Shown here: piece after piece, positions 34,186 through 42,582 of the stretch | Layout: every line of letters starts with the position of its first letter | How positions within the stretch are numbered: position 1 is the first letter of the stretch | Assembly: GCA_041581135.1 (NCBI GenBank) | Contig: JBFGCM010000004.1 | Span: 12,031 to 76,030, forward strand | DNA from: JBFGCM01 sp041581135 | Lineage (GTDB): Bacteria > Actinomycetota > Acidimicrobiia > Spongiisociales > UBA5794 | Direction: 5' to 3' | DNA length: 64,000 nt | Made by a program: the position numbers and the translations under genes | Notes under the pieces: generated by a model | What the model saw: the letters and a program-made list of their open reading frames with translations, nothing else | What the model was told of the DNA's origin: nothing | Database searches by the model: none

Positions 34186-36003
34186 CTAGAGGTCGGTGCG
34201 GTACCAGCTCTCCAGGTTCCACGTGTGGCCGGCCTGGGTCGGATTGTGCTTGAAGCCACCGACCTCGTCGCCCCACACTGCCGCCGTCACGAGACGGGCG
34301 TAGAGCGGGATGATGACGACGTTGTCGGCCAGGATCTTCTCTGCCTCTGTGATGAGGACAGCCAGCTCCTGGTCGTCGACGGTGGCGTTCATGGCATCAC
34401 GAACCTCCGCGTAGCGGGCCGAGGCATCGTCGATGACCGACGAGTCCGGCGTGCCCCAGCGGTAGAAGTTCGAGCCATCCGGCGGCGGAGCCTCCGGATC
34501 GAACACGTCGTGGATGGAGATCAGACCACCGAGGCCCGGCGATCCGACCCACGCCCACTCGCCGAGGTCCCAGACACCGTTCTCCAGGGTCTCACCGAAG
34601 AACAGCTGCGAGTCCTCGAGCTGGTTCTCGTAGGCGATGCCGACGTCGCTGAACATGTCGACGAACAACTCAGACAGCTTCACACGAGCGTCGTTGTTGG
34701 ACGTCGTGGAGAAGACCGTCGAGATCGGATTCGCAGCACAGTCACGACCGAGGTCGGTGCACAGCTCGTCGAGCAGCGCACTGGCGCCCTCGGGGTTGTA
34801 GTCGTACTGGTCCCAGCTGAAGTTCGACAGGCCCGGGCTGAAGGCCTCGACGTAAGAGTCGAGCGGCTCCACCTGACCGGCAAGGATCTCATCGACGATG
34901 AGGTTCTTGTCGATGGCGTGAGCCACCGCCTGGCGGTACTTCAGGTGCTCGTTGGACGAGTCCGGGTTCCGGCTGAGACGCTCAGGCCCGAACTGGAAGT
35001 TCAAGTGCTCCCACACCGGACCGCTGAGGACCTCGACCACCGCACCCTCGGGCTCGAGCGCCTGCAGCGTCTCGATGGTCTCAGTCGCCGGCGGCGGCTG
35101 GATGATGTCGACTTCACGACCGCGGAAGGCGGTGATGATGGCCTCGGTCTCCGGGATGAAGCGGAAGATCACCGCATCCAGGTACGGCAGCTGCTGACCC
35201 GTCTCCGGATCGCTCTTCCAGTAGTTGTCGTTCCGAGTGAGCTTCACGAACTCACCCTTCTGCCACTCGGAGAACACGAACGGACCGCCCGACACCCACA
35301 TGGTGTCGTTCCAGTCGTTCACGAAGTCCGAGCCCTCCACGTCGTGCTTCGGGATCAGGGTGCCGAAGATCAGCTCGTACTGGACGGTCGGAGCCGCCAT
35401 GGTGTACTCGAAGGTCTTCGGGCCCGCCGTCGACTCCACGATGTCCTCGTAGATGGCCTTGGTGGTGGGCAGATCCGGGTTCATGATCGTGTCGAGCGTG
35501 AACTGGAAGTCATCACCCGAGATCGGGGTGCCGTCCGCCCACTGGGCCTCGTCCTTGATCTGGTACTTCACCGTCATGGTGTTGTCGTCGTTGACCACGA
35601 CGCCGCCGTTGCTGACCGTCGGGAGCTCGGTGAGCACCTCCGGGATCAGCTCCAGGGTGAAGCCGTCGATCTCCTGAGCACCGACGTGGTAGCCCTGGCC
35701 GACGATCGAGACGATGAAGTTGTCACCGCCGGGAACGAACGGGTTGAGCGTCGGGGGCTCCTGGTCGTCGGCCACCACGACCTCGCCGCCGTAGGCCTTG
35801 AGATTCTGAGGCTCGGTCGCCTCGGTGGTGGTGGTCTCTGTGGGGGCGGCCGTCGTGGTCGTCTCCGCAGGTGCCTCGGTCGTGGTGGTGGTCTCCTCCT
35901 GACCCGTGTCGTCGTCGGTCGAGCCGCACGCGGCTGCGACGAGAGCAAGGGCAAGGACGAGGCCGATCCACACGACGCTGCGATTTCGCAAGATACGCGT
36001 CAA
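34186..36003 (-). CDS. oppA: Family 5 peptide-binding lipoprotein of the Opp transporter
   Basis: Extracytoplasmic receptor that delivers peptides to OppBC. The 605-residue protein has a lipoprotein signal peptide (VVWIGLVLALALVAAAC, Cys26 lipidated). A Thr/Glu/Ala-rich linker (residues 37-65, runs of ETTTT) follows, then the SBP_bac_5 fold from ADDQEPPTLNPF. Motifs include YQIKDEAQWADGTPISGDD and AVAHAIDKNLI. TTG start with AGGAGG 9 bases before. The linker is typical of actinobacterial lipoproteins. The gene symbol is by role. Confidence 0.93.
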   Translation of the reverse strand: MTRILRNRSVVWIGLVLALALVAAACGSTDDDTGQEETTTTTEAPAETTTTAAPTETTTTEATEPQNLKAYGGEVVVADDQEPPTLNPFVPGGDNFIVSIVGQGYHVGAQEIDGFTLELIPEVLTELPTVSNGGVVVNDDNTMTVKYQIKDEAQWADGTPISGDDFQFTLDTIMNPDLPTTKAIYEDIVESTAGPKTFEYTMAAPTVQYELIFGTLIPKHDVEGSDFVNDWNDTMWVSGGPFVFSEWQKGEFVKLTRNDNYWKSDPETGQQLPYLDAVIFRFIPETEAIITAFRGREVDIIQPPPATETIETLQALEPEGAVVEVLSGPVWEHLNFQFGPERLSRNPDSSNEHLKYRQAVAHAIDKNLIVDEILAGQVEPLDSYVEAFSPGLSNFSWDQYDYNPEGASALLDELCTDLGRDCAANPISTVFSTTSNNDARVKLSELFVDMFSDVGIAYENQLEDSQLFFGETLENGVWDLGEWAWVGSPGLGGLISIHDVFDPEAPPPDGSNFYRWGTPDSSVIDDASARYAEVRDAMNATVDDQELAVLITEAEKILADNVVIIPLYARLVTAAVWGDEVGGFKHNPTQAGHTWNLESWYRTDL

Positions 36004-36063
36004 AGTTGATTGCCTCCTGTTTCGTGTTCGGGTGCCGTCAGCGGCCGTTCGTCTTCGACGAAC

Positions 36064-36312
36064 TCAATTCCAAATCCACGCCAACAAAAGCGTGGTCAAG
36101 GCAAAGAGGACAGATGCCACCACTGTGATCCGGTCGAGATTCTTCTCGACGGTCGTCGAACCGGCGAGGCCGGTCGACATCCCGCCCCCGAACACCTCAG
36201 ACATGCCTCCTCCCTTACCCGAATGCAAGAGGATGAGGAAGATGAGCAGAAGTGACACGAGCACGTGGAACACTGTGACGATCCCAGCCAACAACGGGGA
36301 CCCCTTTCTCAC
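36064..36312 (-). CDS. secG: Protein-export subunit SecG
   Basis: Two-helix accessory subunit of the SecYEG channel. Residues show helix 1 VFHVLVSLLLIFLILLHSG, the conserved loop KGGGMSEVFGGG, and helix 2 ITVVASVLFALTTLLLAWIW. The start is uncertain: the GTG at 36312 gives 82 residues, while a TTG at 36294 is better placed after AAAGGGG and removes six residues. Close to glycolytic genes, as in Mycobacterium. It has its own promoter. Confidence 0.9.
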   Translation of the reverse strand: MRKGSPLLAGIVTVFHVLVSLLLIFLILLHSGKGGGMSEVFGGGMSTGLAGSTTVEKNLDRITVVASVLFALTTLLLAWIWN

Positions 36313-36317
36313 ACGAG

Positions 36318-36341
36318 GACCCGCCTACGAAGCGGGCCTTG
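36318..36341 (-). promoter_or_regulatory. Hairpin in the secG leader
   Basis: AGG-CCCGC paired with GCGGG-U-CCU around a short loop, between the predicted transcription start near 36345 and the secG start. It could affect translation or message stability. It is not long enough to be a known riboswitch. Confidence 0.3.
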
Positions 36342-36351
36342 CTGAGCGACA

Positions 36352-36380
36352 AGTATGGACGAGGGCGCTCCACGGTGCAA
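36352..36380 (-). promoter_or_regulatory. secG promoter
   Basis: TTGCAC (36375-36380) and CATACT (36352-36357) on the minus strand with exactly 17 bases between. It lies in the 116-base gap after gpmA and would give a leader of about 33 to 51 bases. Confidence 0.6.
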
Positions 36381-36428
36381 GTCAATCCGGCACCCCGCGT
36401 CGACGGCGCGGCGGCCGAGTACGTGGGG

Positions 36429-37172
36429 TCAACGCGCCTGGTCGGCGACGGCTTTGGCGGCGGCGGCTGCCGCCTCAGGGTCGCCCAGATACCCGCTGGA
36501 GATGGGACGCAGATCGTCGTCGAGCTGGTAGACCAGCGGGATCCCCGTGGGAATGTTGAGCGACGGAATCTCGTCCTCCGAGATGCCATCGAGGTGTTTC
36601 ACCAGGGCACGCAGGCTGTTGCCGTGGGCCGAGATGACGATGCGCTTGCCGTCACGAAGATCGGGCACGATGGCGTCGTACCAGTAGGGCAACATCCGGT
36701 CTACGACATCGGCGAGGCACTCCGACGCCGGCAGCAGATCCGGAGGCATCCACCGATACCGCTCGTCATGCGCCGGATGACGCGGGTCGTCACGATCGAG
36801 CGCCGGCGGCCGCACGTCGTAGCTGCGGCGCCAGATGTGCACCTGCTCGTCGCCGTGCTCGTCTGCGGTCTCCTTCTTGTTGAGCCCCTGGAGCGCCCCG
36901 TAGTGGCGCTCGTTGAGGCGCCAGCTCTTGCGTTCGGGGATCCACAGTTGGTCGAGCACGTCCAGCGTGAGATGCAGCGTGTCGATGGCGCGCACCAACA
37001 CCGAGGTGTGCGCAATGTCGAACCGGTAGCCGTCGGCCGCCAACAGCCGGCCGGCCTCGCGAGCTTCGGCCACGCCCTGTTCCGTGAGCCCCACATCGGT
37101 CCATCCGGTGAACCGGTTCTCCAGGTTCCAGGTGCTCTGCCCATGACGAATGAGGACGAGAGGGATCGGCAT
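36429..37172 (-). CDS. gpmA: 2,3-bisphosphoglycerate-dependent phosphoglycerate mutase
   Basis: Interconverts 3- and 2-phosphoglycerate in glycolysis. The 247-residue protein has the RHG motif in LVLIRHGQSTWN, followed by NRFTGWTDVGLTEQG. The second His is in ISAHGNSLRALVKHL, and EIPSLNIPTGIPLVY completes the site. ATG lies two bases after the tpiA stop; the long in-frame upstream extension belongs to tpiA. Here gpm is part of the gap-pgk-tpi operon. Confidence 0.96.
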   Translation of the reverse strand: MPIPLVLIRHGQSTWNLENRFTGWTDVGLTEQGVAEAREAGRLLAADGYRFDIAHTSVLVRAIDTLHLTLDVLDQLWIPERKSWRLNERHYGALQGLNKKETADEHGDEQVHIWRRSYDVRPPALDRDDPRHPAHDERYRWMPPDLLPASECLADVVDRMLPYWYDAIVPDLRDGKRIVISAHGNSLRALVKHLDGISEDEIPSLNIPTGIPLVYQLDDDLRPISSGYLGDPEAAAAAAKAVADQAR

Positions 37173-37174
37173 GC

Positions 37175-37939
37175 CTACACCCAGTACCGGATGATGGATG
37201 CAAAGGCGTCCGGGTCGAGTGACGCACCGCCCACCAGCGCACCGTCGATGTCGCGCTTGGCCATGAACGCCGCGATGTTGCCGGCGTTCACGGATCCGCC
37301 GTAGAGGATCCGGATCGCGTCGGCGGCGTCTCCCCACTGATCGGCGATCACGCTCCGGATGAAGGAGGTCACCTTGCCGGCATCGTCCGGGTCGGCCGAG
37401 CGGCCGGTGCCGATCGCCCAGATGGGTTCGTAGGCCACGGCGGCGCGCGCCACGGCGTCGGCGTCGAGCTCATCGAGACCGGCTCGTACCTGGGCCTCGA
37501 CCCGGGACTCGGTATCGTCCGCTTCGCGTTCGTCGAGGCTCTCCCCCACGCAGAGGATGGGTGCCATGCCGTGCGCCACAATCGCCCGCACCTTGCGATT
37601 CACCGTTGGGTCGTCCTCGCCGAAGAGCGTGCGGCGCTCGGAGTGTCCCGCGATCACGTACGACACGGACAGCTTGGCGAGCATCGCCGGCGAGATCTCG
37701 CCCGTGAAGGCGCCCTGCTCCTCCCAGTGCGTGTTCTGGGCTCCGAGGGCGATGGGAATATGGTCGCTCTCGATGACGGTCTGCGCCGACCGGAGCGAGG
37801 TGAACGGCGGGCACACCACGACCTCCACCCGCTGGTAGTCCGGATAGTCGAGCCGGTACGAGAGCTTCTGGATCATCTGGATGGCATCCAGATGTGTGGC
37901 ATGCATCTTCCAGTTGCCGGCGATCATGTCCTTGCGCAC
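37175..37939 (-). CDS. tpiA: Triosephosphate isomerase
   Basis: Interconverts dihydroxyacetone phosphate and glyceraldehyde 3-phosphate. The 254-residue barrel has Lys in IAGNWKMH, electrophilic His in IAGHSERR, catalytic Glu in AYEPIWAIGTG, and the phosphate loop LYGGSVNAGN. GTG start with AGGAG 5 bases before is chosen over a longer in-frame start. It lies 43 bases after pgk. Confidence 0.96.
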   Translation of the reverse strand: MRKDMIAGNWKMHATHLDAIQMIQKLSYRLDYPDYQRVEVVVCPPFTSLRSAQTVIESDHIPIALGAQNTHWEEQGAFTGEISPAMLAKLSVSYVIAGHSERRTLFGEDDPTVNRKVRAIVAHGMAPILCVGESLDEREADDTESRVEAQVRAGLDELDADAVARAAVAYEPIWAIGTGRSADPDDAGKVTSFIRSVIADQWGDAADAIRILYGGSVNAGNIAAFMAKRDIDGALVGGASLDPDAFASIIRYWV

Positions 37940-37982
37940 GGTGTCTCCTGTGCTCGTCGAACCCGGTGAGGCGGCCACGGCT

Positions 37983-39173
37983 TCATACCCAGGCCGCCAG
38001 CGCGGCAACCCCGGGAAGCTCCCGGCCCTCCAACAGCTCGAGCCCGGCCCCGCCTCCGGTGGACACGTGATCGACGCCGTCTTCCAAGCCGAGCTCGCGC
38101 ACTGCCGCCACGGAGTCACCCCCACCGATGATGGTGTGGGCCGGAGTCGCGGCAACGGCCTCGGCGACGGCGACGGTTCCGGACCGGAACGGTCCCCATT
38201 CGAACACGCCCATCGGGCCGTTCCAGAAGACGTCGGCGGCATCGGTGATGACACCGGCGAAGCGGGCTGCGGTTTCCGGCCCGACGTCCAGTCCGATGGT
38301 GCCGCCGGGGATGGCGGTGGCCGGCACGACCCGGTGCAGGGCGTCGGCGGCGAATTCCTCGGCGACCACGATGTCGGTGGGGAGCAGGATCTTGTCACCA
38401 TCTGGCGAATCCAGCAGCTCGCGCAGCACGGGTACCCGCTCGGCATCGAGCAACGAGTCGCCGATCTCGTGACCCTGCGCCGCGAGCAGGCTGAAGCACA
38501 TGCCGCCCCCGATGAGCATTGCGTCGACCTTGGGAAGCAGATGCTGGATCACGGCCAGCTTGTCGGCCACCTTGGCACCACCGAGCACCACGACGAAGGG
38601 GCGGTCCGGCCCCTCGAGCAGCCGGCCGAAGGCGTCGAGCTCCCGTTGCAGCAGACGCCCGGCGACCGACGGAACGCGTTCGGCGATGCCGACGGTGGAC
38701 GCATGGGCCCGATGCGCCGAACCGAACGCGTCGAGCACGAACGCATCCGCCAGCGCGGCGAGGCGGTCGACGAGATCCGCATCGTTCTGCTTCTCCCCCG
38801 CTTCGAACCGGGTGTTCTCCAGCACGATCACCTGACCCGGCTCGGCCGCAGCCACGGCGGCGGCGGCCTCGTCGCCGGCCACGTCGTCGACCTTTCTCAC
38901 CTGGAACCCGCCCAACTCACCCAGGCGTGCCGCCACCGGATCCATCCGCAACGATGCATCCGGCCCCGACGGTCTCCCGAGATGGCTGGCGACCACGACG
39001 ACCAGGCCGCGTGAACGCAGCTCCTGAATCGTGGGCAGGCTCTGAAGGATGCGGTAGTCGTCGGCGACGACCACCGCTCCGTCCGGACCCGCCTCGAGCG
39101 GGACATTGAGGTCGGCGCGCAGCAGGACGGTGCTGACGTCGGCGCCGAGGTCGTCGAGAGTGGGGAGGTTCAC
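37983..39173 (-). CDS. pgk: Phosphoglycerate kinase
   Basis: Makes ATP from 1,3-bisphosphoglycerate. The 396-residue protein has VLLRADLNVPLE, SHLGRPSG, ENTRFEAGEKQND, LGGAKVADKL, the nucleotide motif WNGPMGVFE and TIIGGGDSVAA. GTG start overlaps the gap stop as GTGA, so translation is coupled. The initiator segment is short (NLPTLDDL), as is usual. Confidence 0.96.
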   Translation of the reverse strand: MNLPTLDDLGADVSTVLLRADLNVPLEAGPDGAVVVADDYRILQSLPTIQELRSRGLVVVVASHLGRPSGPDASLRMDPVAARLGELGGFQVRKVDDVAGDEAAAAVAAAEPGQVIVLENTRFEAGEKQNDADLVDRLAALADAFVLDAFGSAHRAHASTVGIAERVPSVAGRLLQRELDAFGRLLEGPDRPFVVVLGGAKVADKLAVIQHLLPKVDAMLIGGGMCFSLLAAQGHEIGDSLLDAERVPVLRELLDSPDGDKILLPTDIVVAEEFAADALHRVVPATAIPGGTIGLDVGPETAARFAGVITDAADVFWNGPMGVFEWGPFRSGTVAVAEAVAATPAHTIIGGGDSVAAVRELGLEDGVDHVSTGGGAGLELLEGRELPGVAALAAWV

Positions 39174-40165
39174 GCTCCGAGCTTCGCCACCAGATCGACG
39201 AGCCGGCTCGAGTATCCCCACTCGTTGTCGTACCAGCCGAACACCTTCACCAGTCGACTGCCGTTCACCAAGGTGAACTCGCCGTCGATGATGCACGAGT
39301 GCGGGTCACCGACGATGTCAGTCGACACCAACGGATCCTCCGTGTAGCGGAGAATGCCCTTGAGCGGTCCCGCGGCGGCATCCTTCAATGCACCGTTGAC
39401 GGCGGCCACGTCGACGTCCGTGCGGACGTTCACCACCAAATCGGTGATCGACCCGTCCGGCACGGGCACACGGAGCGCCTTCGCCTCGAACTTCCCGGCG
39501 AGCGCCGGCAGCACCTTGCCGACCGCCGAGGCTGCACCTGTCGAGGTCGGGATGATGTTGGCCGCGGCGGCTCGGCCCCGGCGCGGGTCCTTGTGCGGCA
39601 GATCCAAGATCACCTGATCGTTGGTGTAGGCGTGCACGGTGGTGAACATGCCGTTTTCGATGCCGAACTGGTCGTCGAGCACCTTCACCATCGGTGCCAC
39701 GCAGTTGGTGGTGCACGAGGCGTTCGAGATGATCTTGTGGGTGGCGGGATCGAGGGCGTCGTCGTTCACACCGAGCACCACCGACACGTCCGGGTCCTTC
39801 ATCGGGGCGCTGACCACCACCCAGTCGGCGCCGGCGGTACGGTGCGCCGAGGCGGACTCATTGGTGCGGAAGATGCCCGTGGACTCGATGACGACCTCCA
39901 CTCCGAGGTCCCCCCACGGCAGGGCGGAGGGGTCGCGCTCCGCGAAGACCTTGAAGCGGTCGCCGTCGACCACGAGCTCGTCGCCCTGGATCTCGACGAT
40001 GCCGCCGAAGCGGCCGTGCACGGAGTCGTTCTTGAGCAGGTAGGCCAAGGTCTCGGCATCGGTGAGGTCGTTGACGGCCACGATGTCGAAGCCGGCGCCC
40101 TGGGTCTTGGCGGCGCGGAAGAAGTTGCGGCCGATCCGACCAAAGCCGTTGATTGCTACTCGCAT
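39170..40165 (-). CDS. gap: Glyceraldehyde-3-phosphate dehydrogenase, type I
   Basis: Oxidises glyceraldehyde 3-phosphate with NAD and phosphate. The 331-residue protein opens AINGFGRIGRNFFRA. The catalytic Cys151 is in SNASCTTNC and the His is in TTVHAYTNDQ. The C-terminal WYDNEWGYS is present. It heads gap-pgk-tpi-gpm. The start has GAAAGG 6 bases before it, and the yvcK stop is 25 bases upstream. Confidence 0.97.
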   Translation of the reverse strand: MRVAINGFGRIGRNFFRAAKTQGAGFDIVAVNDLTDAETLAYLLKNDSVHGRFGGIVEIQGDELVVDGDRFKVFAERDPSALPWGDLGVEVVIESTGIFRTNESASAHRTAGADWVVVSAPMKDPDVSVVLGVNDDALDPATHKIISNASCTTNCVAPMVKVLDDQFGIENGMFTTVHAYTNDQVILDLPHKDPRRGRAAAANIIPTSTGAASAVGKVLPALAGKFEAKALRVPVPDGSITDLVVNVRTDVDVAAVNGALKDAAAGPLKGILRYTEDPLVSTDIVGDPHSCIIDGEFTLVNGSRLVKVFGWYDNEWGYSSRLVDLVAKLGA

Positions 40166-40190
40166 GATGAGCCTTTCGGGGGACGAGTGA

Positions 40191-41207
40191 TCAGGGAGAA
40201 ACTAGTCGACCCAACACCCCTCCGAGCCGCGCCGTGTCATGCCGGGGATGGTCGGCCTTGGGGTCGACGAGTGCGGTACTCATTGTGTCCACGCCGTAGG
40301 TCTCGAGCACCTCGGAATCGGTGCGGAGGGGCTCGACCGGTGACTCGACGTGGACCGGGGCGGTGTTCGCCACGGCGACATTGGGCGGCCGAATACCACT
40401 CAGCTTGAGCAGCGCCTCGAGGTGGGCCGCCGCATCCATGCCCAACGTCTCAGGGTCTTGGGTACACAGATTCAGCACGTACACCAGCGTCCCCCGCGCC
40501 TGGTTGATGGCCTCGGTGATGCCAGGGACGAGCAGCGCAGCGAGCACCGACGTGTACAGGCTGCCTGGACCGAGCACGATCTGGTCGGCGGCAGCGATGG
40601 CTGCCAGGGCGTCATCCGATGCCGTGATACCCGTCGGATGCAGCGCCAACTCCGAGATGTGGCCGTTGCGATGCATGATGTTCACCTGGCCGACGACGGT
40701 TTCACCATCGATGACGGCCTCCAGACGCATCCGTGCGTCGGCCGCCGGGACCACCGAGCCCACCGTGCCGAGCAGGCGCTCTGCCAGCCGCAGCGCTGCG
40801 GCGAAGTTGCCTTGGCGATCGGCGAGCGCCAGCAGCAGGAGGTTCCCGAGGCTGTGTCCCCCGACATCGCCGTCGGCGAAGCGGTAGTCGAACAAGTCGC
40901 GCCAGACCGACTCGTCGGGTGTCAACGCGAGGAGACAGCGCCGGATGTCACCCGGCGGCGGGATCGACGACGCGGGGACGAGCCGTCCCGACGACCCCCC
41001 GTCGTCGGCCACCCCCACCACAGCCGTGATCTCTCCCGCATACCGCTGCACCGCGCCGAGCACCTGCGCCAACCCGTGGCCGCCGCCGATCGCCACCACG
41101 GCCGGACCCTCCCGGGACCCGGTCAGGGCCTCGAGCAGCGGGTCGGGCTCGACGTCGAAGTCTGCGAGCTCCGGAATTCGAGGGCCGGACGAACCGGAGA
41201 ATGTCAC
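40191..41207 (-). CDS. yvcK: YvcK/CofD-like gluconeogenesis factor
   Basis: CofD-fold protein that in other bacteria binds UDP-sugars and links cell-wall synthesis to carbon flux. The 338-residue protein has AIGGGHGLAQVL, VGVADDGGSSGRL and PPGDIRRCLLAL at the start and ADQIVLGPGSLYTSVL. GTG start overlaps rapZ as GTGA. The rapZ-yvcK pair is usually followed by whiA in actinobacteria, but here gap follows at once. Confidence 0.93.
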   Translation of the reverse strand: MTFSGSSGPRIPELADFDVEPDPLLEALTGSREGPAVVAIGGGHGLAQVLGAVQRYAGEITAVVGVADDGGSSGRLVPASSIPPPGDIRRCLLALTPDESVWRDLFDYRFADGDVGGHSLGNLLLLALADRQGNFAAALRLAERLLGTVGSVVPAADARMRLEAVIDGETVVGQVNIMHRNGHISELALHPTGITASDDALAAIAAADQIVLGPGSLYTSVLAALLVPGITEAINQARGTLVYVLNLCTQDPETLGMDAAAHLEALLKLSGIRPPNVAVANTAPVHVESPVEPLRTDSEVLETYGVDTMSTALVDPKADHPRHDTARLGGVLGRLVSP

Positions 41208-42085
41208 TCGACGACCTCCGCCCACGACGGCAGATCACGGTGATCGACGGACACGTCGACGCCCTGCTCGAGCAGTCGCCCGGCAACTTCCTCGGCGATG
41301 GCCACCGAGCGATGCTGACCACCGGTGCAGCCGATGCCGATGGTCAGGTACGACTTCCCTTCGGTTTCGTACTTCGGCAGCAGGAACTCGAGCATGGCCG
41401 TGACCTGCTCCAGGAACGGCGCAGTGTCCGGCTGAGACATCACGTAGTCCCGGACCGGGGCGTCCTTCCCGGTGAGCGGCCGCAGCTCCTCCTGCCAGTG
41501 CGGGTTGGGCAGGAACCGCACATCGAAGAGCAGATCCAGCACCCGGGGCACTCCCTTCTTGAAGCCGAACGACGTGACATCCACCTGCATCGATCGCCGG
41601 AACTCGATACCGGTGAACCCGTCCCGCAGCTTGTCTCGAAGCTGGTGCACGTTGAGGTCGGACGTGTCCACGATGATGTCTGCCTGGCCGCGCAGCTCTT
41701 CGAGCGCTTTGCGCTCGATGGCGATCCTACGGCTGAGGGTCGAGGCATCCACCGGATGACGGCGCCGGGTCTCTTCGAATCGCCGGATGAGGGCGGCATC
41801 CGAGGCGTCGAGGAAGAGCACGCTGGTCTCCACGCCCTGGCCGCGCAGGCTGAGGATGGCCTCCTCGAGCTCACCGAAGTCCAGCCCGCCTCTGGTGTCG
41901 ACCACCACTGCGAGCCGGTAGCGCGGCTTCTCCGCCACGTCCGCTTGGTTGACGACGGCGGTGATCAACGACGGCGGCAGGTTGTCGACCACGAAGTAGC
42001 CGGCGTCTTCGAGCACGTTGGCCGCCTGTGATCTACCCGCACCGGACATGCCGGTGACGATCACCACGCGAGGTTGTTCGGTCAT
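41204..42085 (-). CDS. rapZ: RapZ/YvcJ family nucleotide-binding protein
   Basis: P-loop protein; the E. coli homologue controls GlmS through a small RNA, and the role in actinobacteria is less clear. The 293-residue protein has Walker A MSGAGRSQ. The Arg in place of Lys is seen in other actinobacterial members, so it is not a defect here. DLPPSLI-type linker and the C-terminal FKKGVPRVLDLLFDVRFL and TGGQHRSVAIAEEV follow. It overlaps ogt and yvcK by 4 bases each. Confidence 0.94.
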   Translation of the reverse strand: MTEQPRVVIVTGMSGAGRSQAANVLEDAGYFVVDNLPPSLITAVVNQADVAEKPRYRLAVVVDTRGGLDFGELEEAILSLRGQGVETSVLFLDASDAALIRRFEETRRRHPVDASTLSRRIAIERKALEELRGQADIIVDTSDLNVHQLRDKLRDGFTGIEFRRSMQVDVTSFGFKKGVPRVLDLLFDVRFLPNPHWQEELRPLTGKDAPVRDYVMSQPDTAPFLEQVTAMLEFLLPKYETEGKSYLTIGIGCTGGQHRSVAIAEEVAGRLLEQGVDVSVDHRDLPSWAEVVE

Positions 42086-42582
42086 CTCGCACCCCCGTCG
42101 ATCAGCATGGCACCTTCCATCGCCAACAACGCCTCCTTCATGGGGAGCCCTCCTCCGTAGCCGCCGAGGCCGCCGTTGCCGGCGAGCACCCGGTGGCAGG
42201 GAATGATGGGCGCGAACGGGTTGCGAGCCATGGCCGCGCCGACGGCACGGGCCGCGCCGGGACGTCCGGCGGCGGCTGCCACCTCGCCGTAGGTCATCGT
42301 GGAACCGGCCGGGATCGACGCCACGACCCGGTATACGGCTCTGGTGAACTCGGTGGTGCCGGCGGCGTCTGCCAGCCTCTCCGCGTCGAGGTCCCAGCCG
42401 GTCGAGCCGGCCGAGAAGTAGGCCTCGAGGTGTTCGACCGTGGCAGCAACGGATTCGGGCACGGCGTCGGTCACCGCGCCCTCGGGAGCGGCCAGCCCCG
42501 GAAGTGTGATCTGGGTGATGCCGACCGCGTCGAAGGCGACCCAGCCCGTGCCGAAGGCGGTCTCATACGGCGTTCGCATCAT
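42082..42582 (-). CDS. ogt: Methylated-DNA--protein-cysteine methyltransferase
   Basis: Suicide repair of O6-alkylguanine. The 166-residue protein has the acceptor Cys129 in IIPCHRVLAG, the helix-turn-helix TYGEVAAAAGRPGAARAVG and the C-terminal GYGGGLPMKEALL. The start is uncertain: two adjacent ATGs at 42582/42579 or an upstream ATG at 42594. All lie inside the end of uvrC, so coupling is likely. It belongs to the repair block with uvrABC. Confidence 0.92.
   Translation of the reverse strand: MMRTPYETAFGTGWVAFDAVGITQITLPGLAAPEGAVTDAVPESVAATVEHLEAYFSAGSTGWDLDAERLADAAGTTEFTRAVYRVVASIPAGSTMTYGEVAAAAGRPGAARAVGAAMARNPFAPIIPCHRVLAGNGGLGGYGGGLPMKEALLAMEGAMLIDGGAR

Noticed and set aside
33982..36009. 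675-residue plus-strand ORF opposite the peptide-binding lipoprotein
   Set aside because: Antisense to a complete lipoprotein with signal peptide and SBP_bac_5 motifs.
41200..42085. RapZ Walker A with Arg instead of Lys as a dead site
   Set aside because: GRS is seen in other actinobacterial RapZ proteins, so it is not evidence of inactivation.
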